Below, piece after piece: positions 47,521-56,626 of a DNA stretch of 64,000 nt (position 1 is its first letter; every line of letters begins with the position of its first letter). The notes beneath the pieces are model-generated. The model did no database searches. It was not told the DNA's origin and saw only the letters and a program-made list of their open reading frames with translations. The DNA is from Pseudomonadota bacterium (GTDB lineage Bacteria; Pseudomonadota; Gammaproteobacteria; UBA1113), in NCBI GenBank assembly GCA_021782495.1, contig JAJXUV010000007.1, positions 1 to 64,000 of the forward strand, read 5' to 3'. Both the position numbers and the translations under genes were made by a program.

Positions 47521-48381
47521 GTGTATTCGTGGTTACTGCCTTATCGAGAACAGTTGCCAAGCGATAGACGTGTGTGGCCACAAGCACTCTTATTAGCAGG
47601 TTCTGCGAATTTGGGCGGCCTAGCCCTCGCAGAACACTGCGCCGCATTTTTATTGTGTCATCATCCCGCAGAAAGCAGTGCTTGTGGGCAATGTCAAAGT
47701 TGCACGTGGTTTCAAGCCGGACACCATCCCGATCTTCTGCGAATCAGCAAAGAACCCGATGAAAAAGTCATTAAAATCGATGTGATTCGCGATAAAATAG
47801 CGCGTTTGAGTAAAACCGCACACAGCGAAGCTGCGCAAGTCGTTTTGATATACCCTGCAGAAAATTTAAATAAAGCGGCAGCCAATGCTTTGTTAAAATC
47901 TTTGGAAGAACCTAAAGCGGGCGTGTATTTTTTTCTAGTCGCTGATCACCATGCCAGTTTGCCTAAAACGGTGTTGAGTCGTTGTCAAATCATTCGTTTG
48001 AAAGCATCGAATGCCTTGGCGGAAAAAGAAAATGATGACACGGTGGATGCTTGGTTAGAAGATTGTATTGCGGTGGCTTTAGCGCAGCAAAATGCTTTGG
48101 CGGTTGCGCAAAAATGGGCATCTTTATTAAAAGAAAAAGAATTGTGTGCCATTTTGTATTTGATGCAAGACCTTGCGCGTTATCAGTTGACGCGACAACA
48201 CACTTTTGCGGTGTATGAAGCAAGAAAAAATCAAATAGAACAATTGGCTGCGCGTTTTTCTTTGGCAAAAAGTGTGGCTTTGTGTCAATCTTTATCGACG
48301 CTGTATGCGGAGACAATACAAGGCTTAAATTTAAATTTTCAATTGTCTTTGGAGTGTCGGCTGTTGGACTTTGCGGGTTGA
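47521..48381 (+). CDS. holB: DNA polymerase III delta-prime subunit
   Basis: Clamp-loader subunit. A 286-residue protein with the DnaX/HolB N-terminal AAA+-like fold: QALLLAGSANLGGLALAEHCAAFLLC, in which the P-loop is degenerate as expected for delta-prime, the zinc module CGQCQSC with the upstream Cys (about residues 45-62), IDVIRDKIARLSKTAH, and KAAANALLKSLEEPKAGVYFFLVADH with SRCQ. The start is GTG, 9 bp after pnp. In most relatives holB is followed by pilZ and tatD; here two orphan genes intervene. Confidence 0.88.
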   Translation: MYSWLLPYREQLPSDRRVWPQALLLAGSANLGGLALAEHCAAFLLCHHPAESSACGQCQSCTWFQAGHHPDLLRISKEPDEKVIKIDVIRDKIARLSKTAHSEAAQVVLIYPAENLNKAAANALLKSLEEPKAGVYFFLVADHHASLPKTVLSRCQIIRLKASNALAEKENDDTVDAWLEDCIAVALAQQNALAVAQKWASLLKEKELCAILYLMQDLARYQLTRQHTFAVYEARKNQIEQLAARFSLAKSVALCQSLSTLYAETIQGLNLNFQLSLECRLLDFAG

Positions 48382-48661
48382 AGGCGTCATTCCAGCACAG
48401 GGTCCCTTAACTCGGCTCGAGAACTTTCGGTATCATGCTATCTTGTAATAACCATCGAAATAAGAGAAGCTCTCTGCACGGTCATTGCGAGCAGACCGTT
48501 ATATACAGTCTTGCGCGAAAAGAGGGAGCTAGCACGGTCGACGTGGTAATCCAGTACAGAGATTAAAGAAATCATATATTGAATATTTTAATATTCCCTT
48601 AATATTGGTATGTTAAAGTATGTTCATTATTCTTAAATAAATACAAACGAGGGTAAAAAAT
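48382..48661. other. Intergenic region with remnants of interspersed repeats and a PmrA-box promoter
   Basis: Besides the promoter at 48587-48619, the part around 48478-48556 contains GGTCATTGCGAGCAGACCG and CACGGTCGACGTGGTAATCCAG, fragments reminiscent of the GTCATTGCGAGC...GCAATCCAG repeats common in Rickettsiales and other intracellular bacteria. No gene seen. Confidence 0.45.
48587..48619 (+). promoter_or_regulatory. PmrA-box promoter for the orphan at 48662
   Basis: TTTAAT (48587-48592), five bases ATTCC, CTTAAT (48598-48603): all 12 constrained positions of YTTAAK-N5-YTTAAK are matched. A -10-like TAAAGT begins exactly 10 bp downstream (48614-48619). Confidence 0.72.
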
Positions 48662-50050
48662 ATGGCTGCGAATGGTAAAGAAGCTGGAAAACAAGATTAT
48701 CTTGTTCAGCAGATAACCGATTTTTTTAATGCTAAAAATCCAAGGTATAAAGGTGAAGCGGAGGGCTACTTTTATCTTGAGTATCAGGCTTCAGATGGAA
48801 TGTCGCAAGGACATGTTTTTTACGATTTCGATGAAATCACTATCGAAGAAAATGGCGATTATAAGGCCTATAATTTAAGAGAGCTGATTGAAAAAGAGTT
48901 AGACTATAAAAAAGCTGTTAAATCATACTTCTCCCCACGAATATTTCAATTCGGGACTCTATTAAAAGATGAAATTTATTCTATTTTAAGTCAGCACCGT
49001 TTTGCATTGCCTGGAAGCATTGACGGAGAAAGGGTTCGTCAGAATAAACTGGCCATGGAATATTTTAAGAGTCCGGATAAGTTTACCGAAGCGGCTTTGA
49101 TGATAGCTGAGCTCGAGTCGGTGGATGATATTTTTGATTATATTAATGACGAGTTAAAAAAAGATGAAAAAACTGCCAGATTTATGCAAGCATTGTATGA
49201 GATTAAGATCGCAGTGTTTCACAAAATGATTGATAAGGAAGGTCGTTATTATAAGCTTGTAGAATTTTTGAAATATGTTCATCTGAAAATAGAAGAAACA
49301 AGAGAGCAAGAAATACAATCGAAATGGCAAGAACTTAAAGATCATATAGAGTATAGAATGGAGTTTTTGAAAGACCGTAAAGATGAAAGCCCCCTAATGA
49401 ATATAACATATCCGCCCGTATCCTCTTTTCTTGGCTCAGATCTTAAAGTTAATCAAGTAAAAGAAAGCGAAAAAACTGAAGCTGAAGAGGATAAAACCCA
49501 TAGTTGGGAGATTATTGAAGAAGCAGAACATCTATTGTTATTGAAACGTGATATTTATCAAATTTTAACCAAGTATAATGAAACTAAAGGCTTTCAAGAT
49601 GATTTCGCAAAAGTGGCTTTAAAAGTTTCGGGGTTCAATTCGGCGAAAGAAATTTGTGGGTACCTTAGTCAAGAGATAAGGGAGTGTAGACACAATGCTT
49701 CACTTTCTTTTTTTGCAGAGGCATTATCCGATATTAGGATACTGGCATTTCATAAAATGGTTGAGCATGAATTTTCATATAATGAGATTAAATCTGAATT
49801 TGAGTATGTTAATGACAAAATAAAAGACACAGAAGGTCAAGAAATACAATCCAAATGGAAAGGGCTTAGCGAACACATGGCAACTAAAATGAAAGCTATG
49901 GAAAAAGAACAAGCTGAAAAAACGGCTCCGCAGAGTATAAGTGAATATTCTTCAGGTTATTTCGCATCTGGCCGAAAGTCTTCTATTATTTCTGCAGGAC
50001 GAGAAATTTTTTCTGGTCTGAAGCCTAGAACCTTATTCGGAAATAAATAG
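48662..50050 (+). CDS. Orphan protein with an internal duplication of about 120 residues, putative effector
   Basis: Unrecognised 462-residue helical protein. Two related units are visible: unit 1 at about residues 99-233 and unit 2 at about 291-410. Landmarks repeat in order: LLKDEIYSIL / LLKRDIYQIL, ESVDDIFDYI / NSAKEICGYL, FHKMIDKE / FHKMVEHE, LKYVHLKIEETREQEIQSKW / FEYVNDKIKDTEGQEIQSKW. The N-terminal 95 residues are a separate domain. The last 40 residues are Ser-rich and basic. A perfect PmrA box precedes the gene, with a good ribosome-binding GAGGG. No known domain is recognised; a host-directed role is inferred from the promoter and AT-rich composition. Confidence 0.72.
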   Translation: MAANGKEAGKQDYLVQQITDFFNAKNPRYKGEAEGYFYLEYQASDGMSQGHVFYDFDEITIEENGDYKAYNLRELIEKELDYKKAVKSYFSPRIFQFGTLLKDEIYSILSQHRFALPGSIDGERVRQNKLAMEYFKSPDKFTEAALMIAELESVDDIFDYINDELKKDEKTARFMQALYEIKIAVFHKMIDKEGRYYKLVEFLKYVHLKIEETREQEIQSKWQELKDHIEYRMEFLKDRKDESPLMNITYPPVSSFLGSDLKVNQVKESEKTEAEEDKTHSWEIIEEAEHLLLLKRDIYQILTKYNETKGFQDDFAKVALKVSGFNSAKEICGYLSQEIRECRHNASLSFFAEALSDIRILAFHKMVEHEFSYNEIKSEFEYVNDKIKDTEGQEIQSKWKGLSEHMATKMKAMEKEQAEKTAPQSISEYSSGYFASGRKSSIISAGREIFSGLKPRTLFGNK

Positions 50051-50078
50051 TAGTGCAGAGGCACATCGATTCATATTT

Positions 50079-50681
50079 TTAAGTTTGATAAGACTGCAGC
50101 TGCAGTGGAATATTTTGGCTTTCATCGCTGTTCTTTTTATTTCCTTGAATGCAACAGCTAAAAAAATTAAAGAATGAAAGTGAAAAATCAAACTGGTTAG
50201 ATTCACGTGAACTCGAAGAGTCTGGATCAGGATTATTTACTGACAATAAATACGTAGATTCTGAGGCAGACAAAGTACTATCCTGCGGTAAAGAAACCGG
50301 ATGTTTCCCCATACTGACATTTTTAAATTTTTGCTTTAGACGATGGATGGTATTTTTAAGTTCTTTTGGTAAGGCTTCATGCGATTCAAAACAAGCGCAA
50401 ACCTTATCAAAATCAATAGCGTCAAATTTTTCTTTTTCTGGATCTGAAAGAGCATTGAGATGGTAGTCCTCGAAGGCTTTTTCTCCATACAGTAAAAATT
50501 CCCAAAGATGCATTTCGCATAAATCTCCATTCGCAGATTTTGAATTTTCAAGAATCGAAGTGGCTGCATCCTGGTAGATATCAATGACTACAGAAGAAGG
50601 GGGCGAAGCCTGAGAAATCTTATTTTTAACTTTTTGTCTGGTTTTTTCATCTTTATAGAAATAAATATTACAATCGCTCAT
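50079..50681 (-). CDS. Orphan protein with hydrophobic Phe/Cys-rich C-terminal segment
   Basis: Unrecognised 200-residue protein. The ATG at 50681 is chosen for its GGAGGA ribosome-binding site; the frame is open 13 codons further upstream. Residues 1-125 are mixed helix with several Glu/Lys pairs; a Ser/Asp-rich linker (NNPDPDSSSSRES) precedes FSLSFFNFFSCCIQ near residues 166-180, whose paired cysteines next to aromatic residues resemble lipidation or membrane-association segments. The gene is convergent with the preceding orphan and together they split holB from pilZ-tatD. No PmrA-like box. Confidence 0.62.
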   Translation of the reverse strand: MSDCNIYFYKDEKTRQKVKNKISQASPPSSVVIDIYQDAATSILENSKSANGDLCEMHLWEFLLYGEKAFEDYHLNALSDPEKEKFDAIDFDKVCACFESHEALPKELKNTIHRLKQKFKNVSMGKHPVSLPQDSTLSASESTYLLSVNNPDPDSSSSRESNQFDFSLSFFNFFSCCIQGNKKNSDESQNIPLQLQSYQT

Positions 50682-50762
50682 TTTTAGGGTTCCTCCGGCT
50701 AGATTTTTAATTAGATGCAAAATGATAGCACACTATCTTCATCATGAAAATAGAAATAATTT

Positions 50763-50829
50763 TACCGAGCCGCGACCGTGGGGGGGAGCGGTGAAATGAC
50801 AACCGCTCCCTTACGGTCGCGGCTCGGTA
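50763..50829. repeat. Family A palindromic repeat, short copy
   Basis: Arms TACCGAGCCGCGACCG and CGGTCGCGGCTCGGTA are perfect complements; inner pair GGGAGCGGT / ACCGCTCCC with a very short loop. It lies 66 bp before a truncated family B right end. Confidence 0.85.
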
Positions 50830-50893
50830 AAAAATGCTAGGATTTCCAGGATTTTTATTTTTTGCGTCAAAAGATTTTTTTTGTTAAACTGAC

Positions 50894-50915
50894 AAACCTA
50901 ATGTAAACAGGCCCT
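50894..50915. repeat. Right-end fragment of a family B element
   Basis: AAACCTAATGTAAACAGGCCCT matches the terminal inverted repeat of the full family B copies in 20 or so bases; no left end is present. A still shorter left-end match (AGGGCCTGTT) occurs at 58047-58056. Confidence 0.6.
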
Positions 50916-50943
50916 ACCATAAATCATAATAGGAATTATTCCA

Positions 50944-51288
50944 ATGAATGATACGAATGTACTTTCAGTGGTTTTTGAGGACAAGTCCAGTCTGGCTAAA
51001 CAATATATGCCTTTTATTGAACAAGGCGGATTGTTTATCCGCACAGAAGAAACTTTTACTTTAGCTGCTACTGTGTCTTTATCTGTACAATTGCCGAGTG
51101 ATTGTGAAAAATATGATATGTCTGGTCGAGTGGTGTGGTTAACTCCATCAGCCGCAGAACGAGGCTTGCCTCAAGGGATTGGTGTACAGTTGATGGGAAA
51201 TCAGGGTAAAATTTTGCGCCATAAAATAGAACAGCAATTGGCTCAAATGGTAATGGTAGACAAGCCCATTTTAACGGACACGATGTAG
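50944..51288 (+). CDS. pilZ: PilZ-domain protein
   Basis: A 114-residue single-domain PilZ protein, with LFIRTEETFTLAATVSLSVQLP and GRVVWLTPSAAERGLPQGIGVQLM, i.e. the second part of the PilZ fold. The RxxxR and DxSxxG c-di-GMP motifs are not evident, as in the Pseudomonas type IV pilus protein PilZ, which also lies between holB and tatD. It would act in type IV pilus biogenesis rather than as a c-di-GMP sensor. tatD starts 9 bp downstream. Confidence 0.85.
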   Translation: MNDTNVLSVVFEDKSSLAKQYMPFIEQGGLFIRTEETFTLAATVSLSVQLPSDCEKYDMSGRVVWLTPSAAERGLPQGIGVQLMGNQGKILRHKIEQQLAQMVMVDKPILTDTM

Positions 51289-51297
51289 GAGACAATC

Positions 51298-52095
51298 ATG
51301 CAAGACCCGATTATCTGGGCAGACAGCCATTGCCATTTGGATCAATTGGATTTAAATCCTTTTGATCAGCAATTGGAAAAATTTTTTGAACGCGCAAAAA
51401 GCGTAGGCGTTCGTTATTTTTTGGATGTGTGTATCGATACAGACAATTTGGATGCGGTGTGTGCAGCGGCAGCCACTTACCCTTTTGTGTGGTGCAGCAT
51501 TGGCATTCATCCTAATACAGAATTATCGGAAGAAGTCACCGTCGATACTTTATGTGAATGGGCGAATCGTCCCAAAGTGGTGGCGATTGGCGAGACGGGT
51601 TTGGATTATTATCGCAGCGAAGGCAATTTGGATTGGCAACGGGATCGTTTTAGGCAACACATCCGAGCAGCGATTCAGCTACAAAAACCCTTGATTGTGC
51701 ACAGCCGCGATGCCAATGAAGACACCATTCAAATTTTAAGAGAAGAAAAGGCCGGGCAAGTAGGGGGGGTATTGCATTGTTTTGCAGGCGATCTACCCAT
51801 GGCCCAAGCCGCTATTGATTTGGGTTTTTACATTTCCTTTTCCGGGGTTTTAACTTTTAAAAATGCCCGAAATCTGCAAGATATCGCTCGCGTTTTGCCT
51901 TTAGAATACCTATTGGTTGAAACCGATTCGCCTTATTTAGCGCCAATGCCGCATCGCGGTAAACCCAATTACCCCGATTTTGTGCATTATATAGGCGAAA
52001 AATTGGCGGGCTTGCAAGAATTGAGTGTAGAAAAAGTAGCGCAGCAGACAACAGAGAATTTTTTTAAATTATTCAAATTGGAGCGCTGGAGATAA
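51298..52095 (+). CDS. tatD: TatD-family metal-dependent deoxyribonuclease
   Basis: A 265-residue TIM-barrel hydrolase with the family metal ligands in WADSHCHLDQ (residues 3-12), AIGETGLDYYRS, VHSRDANEDT, LHCFAG and VETDSPYLAPMPHRGKPN. Related to YcfH/TatD nucleases that act in DNA repair and turnover. It forms a pair with pilZ. A family C hairpin followed by a T-run lies 69 bp downstream and probably terminates it. Confidence 0.93.
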   Translation: MQDPIIWADSHCHLDQLDLNPFDQQLEKFFERAKSVGVRYFLDVCIDTDNLDAVCAAAATYPFVWCSIGIHPNTELSEEVTVDTLCEWANRPKVVAIGETGLDYYRSEGNLDWQRDRFRQHIRAAIQLQKPLIVHSRDANEDTIQILREEKAGQVGGVLHCFAGDLPMAQAAIDLGFYISFSGVLTFKNARNLQDIARVLPLEYLLVETDSPYLAPMPHRGKPNYPDFVHYIGEKLAGLQELSVEKVAQQTTENFFKLFKLERWR

Positions 52096-52163
52096 GCTTG
52101 AAACTTATATATCCAAATAACTTCAAAATGCTATAGGTTTTCAGGCGCTGAAAATGATTGATT

Positions 52164-52203
52164 CTGTCATCCCTGTTTTCGCAGGGATGACAAGTTTTTT
52201 TAT
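52164..52203 (+). terminator. Family C hairpin with T-run, likely terminator of pilZ-tatD
   Basis: CTGTCATCCCTG and CAGGGATGACAAG pair with a TTTTCG loop and are followed by TTTTTTTATT. The sequence is a collapsed family C repeat that has the form of an intrinsic terminator. Confidence 0.6.
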
Positions 52204-52235
52204 TATCTTCGCATTTTCAAGTACATTGAGTATAT

Positions 52236-53360
52236 TTATTCTTCATCATCCCAAGTCAAAGTCCCGCCTGTTTGATACTCAATCACACGGGTTTCAAAGA
52301 AATTCTTTTCTTTTTTCAAATCCAAGACTTCACTCATCCAAGGAAAGGGATTTTGTGCACCGGGATATTGTTCTGGCAACCCAATTTGTGCCAAACGTCT
52401 GTTGGCGATGAAATGCAAATATTCTTCAAACATGCCGGCATTCATGCCTAAAATGCCGCGCGGCATGGTGTCGTGTGCGTATTGGTATTCTAATGCAACC
52501 CCTTCTTTGATCATTTGAATGGCTTCTTCTTGCATATCCGCCGACCACAAATGCGGATTTTCAATTTTAATTTGATTGATGACGTCGATCCCAAAATTTA
52601 AATGCATGGATTCATCGCGCAAGATGTATTGGAATTGCTCGGAAGTCCCTGTCATTTTATTGCGTCGACCCATCGACAATATTTGCGTGAAACCCACATA
52701 AAAGAAAATGCCTTCGAAGATAACATAAAAAGCGATCAAATCGCGCAATAAGCGTTTGTCGTTTTCATGAGTTCCCGTTTGAAAAGTAGGATCGCCCAAA
52801 CTTTGGGTGTATTTCAAAGCCCAGACTGATTTACGCGCGACGCTGGGAATTTCTCGATACATATTAAACACTTCTGCTTCATCCAAACCTAAACTTTCGA
52901 TGACGTATTGATAAGCGTGTGTATGCAGGGCTTCTTCAAAAGCTTGACGCAACAAGTATTGCCGACATTCTGGATTGGTGATGAGTCTATAAACGGCTAA
53001 GACCAAATTGTTGGCAACCAAAGAATCGGCCGTAGAGAAAAAACCCAAATTCCGCAAAATAATTAAACGTTCATCGGAAGTTAAGCCATGGGGATCTTTC
53101 CACAAAGCCAAATCGGCCGCCATATTGATTTCTTGGGGCATCCAATGGTTCGCACAGGCATCCAAATATTTTTTCCAAGCCCATTCGTATTTAAAAGGAA
53201 CCAATTGATTCAAATCTGCGCGACAATTGATAATTTGTTTGTCGTCTACATGAATACGCGTTGCACCCATTTCAATTTGTTCTAAACCCGTAGAACCGCC
53301 ATGTTGTGGTGTGTGCATCATGTTAATCACTCCCTCTTGTTCTGTTATAAATTCACTCAT
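52236..53360 (-). CDS. nrdB: Class Ia ribonucleotide reductase beta subunit
   Basis: Carries the diiron-tyrosyl radical used by NrdA. The 374-residue protein has the ligand and radical residues in [18 protein letters not shown]143, H146 and Tyr150, matching E115, H118 and Y122 of E. coli; D112 lies in STADSLV. A second ligand set is in [14 protein letters not shown] and [13 protein letters not shown]. The C-terminal tail ([11 protein letters not shown]) is the NrdA-binding type. It follows nrdA after 158 bp that contain a family C repeat. The Tyr is present, so this is not the Chlamydia-type Phe variant. Confidence 0.94.
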   Translation of the reverse strand: MSEFITEQEGVINMMHTPQHGGSTGLEQIEMGATRIHVDDKQIINCRADLNQLVPFKYEWAWKKYLDACANHWMPQEINMAADLALWKDPHGLTSDERLIILRNLGFFSTADSLVANNLVLAVYRLITNPECRQYLLRQAFEEALHTHAYQYVIESLGLDEAEVFNMYREIPSVARKSVWALKYTQSLGDPTFQTGTHENDKRLLRDLIAFYVIFEGIFFYVGFTQILSMGRRNKMTGTSEQFQYILRDESMHLNFGIDVINQIKIENPHLWSADMQEEAIQMIKEGVALEYQYAHDTMPRGILGMNAGMFEEYLHFIANRRLAQIGLPEQYPGAQNPFPWMSEVLDLKKEKNFFETRVIEYQTGGTLTWDDEE

Positions 53361-53411
53361 AATTTATTCTCTCTTTTTAAAGTATACACTAAAGTAAGGG
53401 TTTCCTATGCA

Positions 53412-53490
53412 CTGTCATCCCTGCGAAAGCAGGGATCCAGTAAAGAAACTCTCATTTAAAACTGGATCTCTGCTTTCGCAGGGATGACAG
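53412..53490. repeat. Family C palindromic repeat between nrdA and nrdB
   Basis: A 79-bp hairpin: TGTCATCCCTGCGAAAGCAG with GATCCAG and the inverted copy ending GCAGGGATGACAG. It lies inside the presumed nrdAB transcript and may process or attenuate it. Confidence 0.85.
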
Positions 53491-53518
53491 TTCAGCAAGA
53501 ATGACAGAATCTTCTCTA

Positions 53519-56335
53519 TCATTGACACGCCTCGCAATCGGGATCGTCAATAGAACACGCTTTAGGTTCAGCGGAATTTTCTGATTTCACTGCATTTAAA
53601 GCGCCATCCGCAATAGTGGAACGTTCGGCATTGGTAGCCCCTAAGGATCTTAAATAATAAGTGGTTTTCAATCCGGATGTCCAGGCCAATTGATACAACT
53701 CATCGAGTTTTTTACCCGAAGGCGCTGCCATGTATAAATTTAAAGATTGCGATTGATCGATCCATTTTTGTCGCCGAGCGCCCGCTAACACCAAAGCTTT
53801 GGGATCGATTTCAAAGGCAGCCGCATAGCGCTTTTTCAAATAATCGGGAATGCGCGAAATGGCTTTCACACTGCCGTTAAAATATTTGAGATCGGTGACC
53901 ATCACATTGTCCCACAAACCCAGACTTTTTAAATCCTGCACCAAATAAGGGTTGATCACGGTAAATTCACCCGACAAATTGGATTTTACGTATAAATTTT
54001 GATACGTTGGTTCAATCGATTGACTAACACCCACAATATTCGAAATCGTTGCCGTAGGCGCAATGGCCATCACATTGGAATTGCGCATGCCTTGATTTTT
54101 CACTTTCTCGCGCAATTGGTGCCAATCTAGGGTATAACTGCGATCCATATTGAGATATTGATCACCGCGCGCTTTAGCCAATAATTCAATGGAATCCAAG
54201 GGCAAAATTCCTTGAGACCACAAAGAACCCGCAAAAGTTTCATAGCTGCCGCGTTCTTTGGCTAAATCACTCGAGGCATTGATGGCATAAAAACTGATGA
54301 GTTCCATAGAGCGATCGGCAAAAGTAATGGCTTCGTCTGAATCGTAATCCAATCCCAACTTATACAAAGCATCTTGGAAGCCCATTAAACCCAACCCGAC
54401 GGGTCTGTGGCGCAAATTGGAATGTTGTGCTTGAGACACAGGATAAAAATTAATGTCGATCACATTATCCAACATGCGAACCGCGGTGGTAATGGTCTTT
54501 CGCAATTGTTCGGCATTTAATTTGCCATTATGAATGTGTGCAGGCAAATTGATGCTGCCCAGATTACACACGGCGATTTCTTCTTTGGAGGTATTCAAAG
54601 TGATTTCAGTGCACAAATTGGAACTGTGCACCACACCCACATGTTGCTGCGGAGAGCGAATGTTGCAAGGATCTTTAAACGTGATCCAAGGATGCCCCGT
54701 TTCAAACAATAAAGACAGCATTTTACGCCAGAGGGTTTTAGCCGAAATGACTTCAAAGTTTCGAATCAAACCCTGACGCGCTTTTTCTTCATAAGCCAAA
54801 TAGGCTTTTTCAAAAGCTTTGCCATATAAATCGTGTAAATCAGGTGTTTCATCGGGTGAAAACAGCGTAAAAGACTCGTCGTTCACCACGCGTTTCATAA
54901 ATAAATCGGGGATCCAATTCGCTGTATTCATGTCGTGTGTACGTCGACGTTCATCGCCCGTATTTTTACGCAATTCTAAAAATTCTTTGATGTCTTTATG
55001 GAAAGTTTCCAAATAAGCACAACCCGCACCTTTGCGTTTACCGCCTTGATTGACCGCCACCATGCTGTAATTGGCCACGACCATAAACGGAACTACGCCT
55101 TGGGATTTGCCATTCGTGCCTTTGATGTAAGCACCCATTGCGCGCACCGGTGTCCAATCGTTCCCCAAACCGCCTGCAAATTTAGAGAGTAGGGCATTGT
55201 CTTTGATCGCACTGTAAATGTCGTCCAAATCATCCCCGACGGTCGATAAATAACAGCTGGACAATTGTGAGCGCAAGGTCCCTGCATTAAATAATGTTGG
55301 TGTAGAACTCATATAATCAAAGGAAGACAACAACAAATAAAATTCAATGGCGCGTTCATTTTTTTGCGGTTCATTCAAAGCCAAACCCATTGCCACACGC
55401 ATGAAAAAGGCTTGAGGTAATTCATAACGCACGTTGTTTGCGTGTAAAAAATAACGATCGTATAAGGTTTGTAAACCAAGATAAGTGAATTGCTGATCGC
55501 GATTGGCGATCAAGACCTGACTTAAACGATCCAAATCGAATTCTTGTAAACGTGGATCCAAACGTTCTAAAGCAATGCCTTTGGCGATAAAGGTTTTAAA
55601 ATAAGGGGCATAAGCTTTGGCCATGTCTTCTGGAGACAAATGGGTGGCTAATCCCAAAAAGCCCAGCGCTTCGTTTTGTAAATCGTCTAATAGTAAGCGA
55701 GCTGTCACATAGGTGTAATTCGGCTCTTGTTCGATGAGGGTACGCGCAGCCAATACCAAAGCGTGATTGACCTCGCTTAAAGTGACGCCATCGAATAAAT
55801 TGCGCGACACATCTTTTAAGATTGCTTTTTCATCGACGTCTTTTAAGTCGTGACAAGCGGCTTTCGCGCGCGCGTATAAGCGACCCATATCCAGAGGAAC
55901 GCGCAAGCCATCGTCCAGCAAGACGTGCAATAAGGGTTCGTCTGGGGCCAAATGTTCGCGGGCTTTTCGGTGTTCTTCTCGATATAAGACATAAGCACGC
56001 GCCACTTCGCGTTCTCCTGTACGCATCAAGGCGAGTTCTACTTGGTCTTGAATGTCTTCGATGTGGATGATCGGATTTTCAGTCAAACGGCGTTTGAAGC
56101 GCTGGTCTATTTCTTGGACCAATAGGGCTACTTTGGCATGGATGCTTTCAGAGCTGGGGCTATTCGGGCCGCTGGTGGCCAAAAAGGCTTTGGTCATGGC
56201 CACGGCAATTTTGCTGGCATCATAAGGCACCACCTTGCCATTGCGTCGGATGACCCGTAATTGTCCAGGTTGTGGAGTAAATGTACTATTTTGTTTCATT
56301 TTCGTTGCTTCATCAATTGTTTCTTCGACACTCAT
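53519..56335 (-). CDS. nrdA: Class Ia ribonucleotide reductase alpha subunit
   Basis: Reduces ribonucleoside diphosphates. The 938-residue protein has an N-terminal ATP-cone (LRVIRRNGKVVPYDASKIAVAM, about residues 26-115) for allosteric control, the first redox Cys in SQLSSCYLSTVGDDLDDI, the radical/catalytic site NLCTEITLN, the second redox Cys in AVCNLGSINLP, the APTATISNIVGVSQSIEP barrel segment and a C-terminal CEACQ thiol pair. It is longer than E. coli NrdA (761), as in the larger NrdA forms of Chlamydia and Legionella-type bacteria. Upstream lie paired NrdR boxes and a DnaA box. Confidence 0.94.
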   Translation of the reverse strand: MSVEETIDEATKMKQNSTFTPQPGQLRVIRRNGKVVPYDASKIAVAMTKAFLATSGPNSPSSESIHAKVALLVQEIDQRFKRRLTENPIIHIEDIQDQVELALMRTGEREVARAYVLYREEHRKAREHLAPDEPLLHVLLDDGLRVPLDMGRLYARAKAACHDLKDVDEKAILKDVSRNLFDGVTLSEVNHALVLAARTLIEQEPNYTYVTARLLLDDLQNEALGFLGLATHLSPEDMAKAYAPYFKTFIAKGIALERLDPRLQEFDLDRLSQVLIANRDQQFTYLGLQTLYDRYFLHANNVRYELPQAFFMRVAMGLALNEPQKNERAIEFYLLLSSFDYMSSTPTLFNAGTLRSQLSSCYLSTVGDDLDDIYSAIKDNALLSKFAGGLGNDWTPVRAMGAYIKGTNGKSQGVVPFMVVANYSMVAVNQGGKRKGAGCAYLETFHKDIKEFLELRKNTGDERRRTHDMNTANWIPDLFMKRVVNDESFTLFSPDETPDLHDLYGKAFEKAYLAYEEKARQGLIRNFEVISAKTLWRKMLSLLFETGHPWITFKDPCNIRSPQQHVGVVHSSNLCTEITLNTSKEEIAVCNLGSINLPAHIHNGKLNAEQLRKTITTAVRMLDNVIDINFYPVSQAQHSNLRHRPVGLGLMGFQDALYKLGLDYDSDEAITFADRSMELISFYAINASSDLAKERGSYETFAGSLWSQGILPLDSIELLAKARGDQYLNMDRSYTLDWHQLREKVKNQGMRNSNVMAIAPTATISNIVGVSQSIEPTYQNLYVKSNLSGEFTVINPYLVQDLKSLGLWDNVMVTDLKYFNGSVKAISRIPDYLKKRYAAAFEIDPKALVLAGARRQKWIDQSQSLNLYMAAPSGKKLDELYQLAWTSGLKTTYYLRSLGATNAERSTIADGALNAVKSENSAEPKACSIDDPDCEACQ

Positions 56336-56379
56336 TCTTATATCTCCATTGAGTCAGTTGCACGGCGTGTTCATAAAAA

Positions 56380-56426
56380 ACACTATATATAGTTGTTTTA
56401 GGGAATATCCATACAAGATAAAGGGT
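56380..56426 (-). promoter_or_regulatory. Tandem NrdR boxes upstream of nrdAB
   Basis: Box 1 ACACTATATATAGTTG (56380-56395) fits the NrdR consensus acaCwAtATaTwGtgt closely. Box 2 ATACAAGATAAAGGGT (56411-56426) keeps its C, A, AT, w and G positions. Their starts are 31 bp apart, the usual three-turn spacing of paired NrdR sites. They are 45-91 bp before the nrdA start. Confidence 0.75.
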
Positions 56427-56464
56427 TTTTGGAGGGAATGCAAGTTGATATCTTGGGTATAAGT

Positions 56465-56473
56465 TGTGGATAA
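56465..56473 (-). promoter_or_regulatory. DnaA box upstream of nrdAB
   Basis: TGTGGATAA on the plus strand is the exact consensus DnaA box TTATCCACA on the minus strand, 130 bp before nrdA. DnaA boxes control nrdAB in E. coli, so the arrangement appears conserved. Confidence 0.6.
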
Positions 56474-56626
56474 GTGGGAAATCGATCTTGAGATAGGTTT
56501 TTATGAAGGTGAATTCTTAATATAGGGACTCTGGGCCCAAGCAAGTGCTCGAATTACCACAATAAACGACGGCAGGTTATAAACGCGAATTCTTAAGTAT
56601 GGTATATGATTACCTACGCGAGAAAA

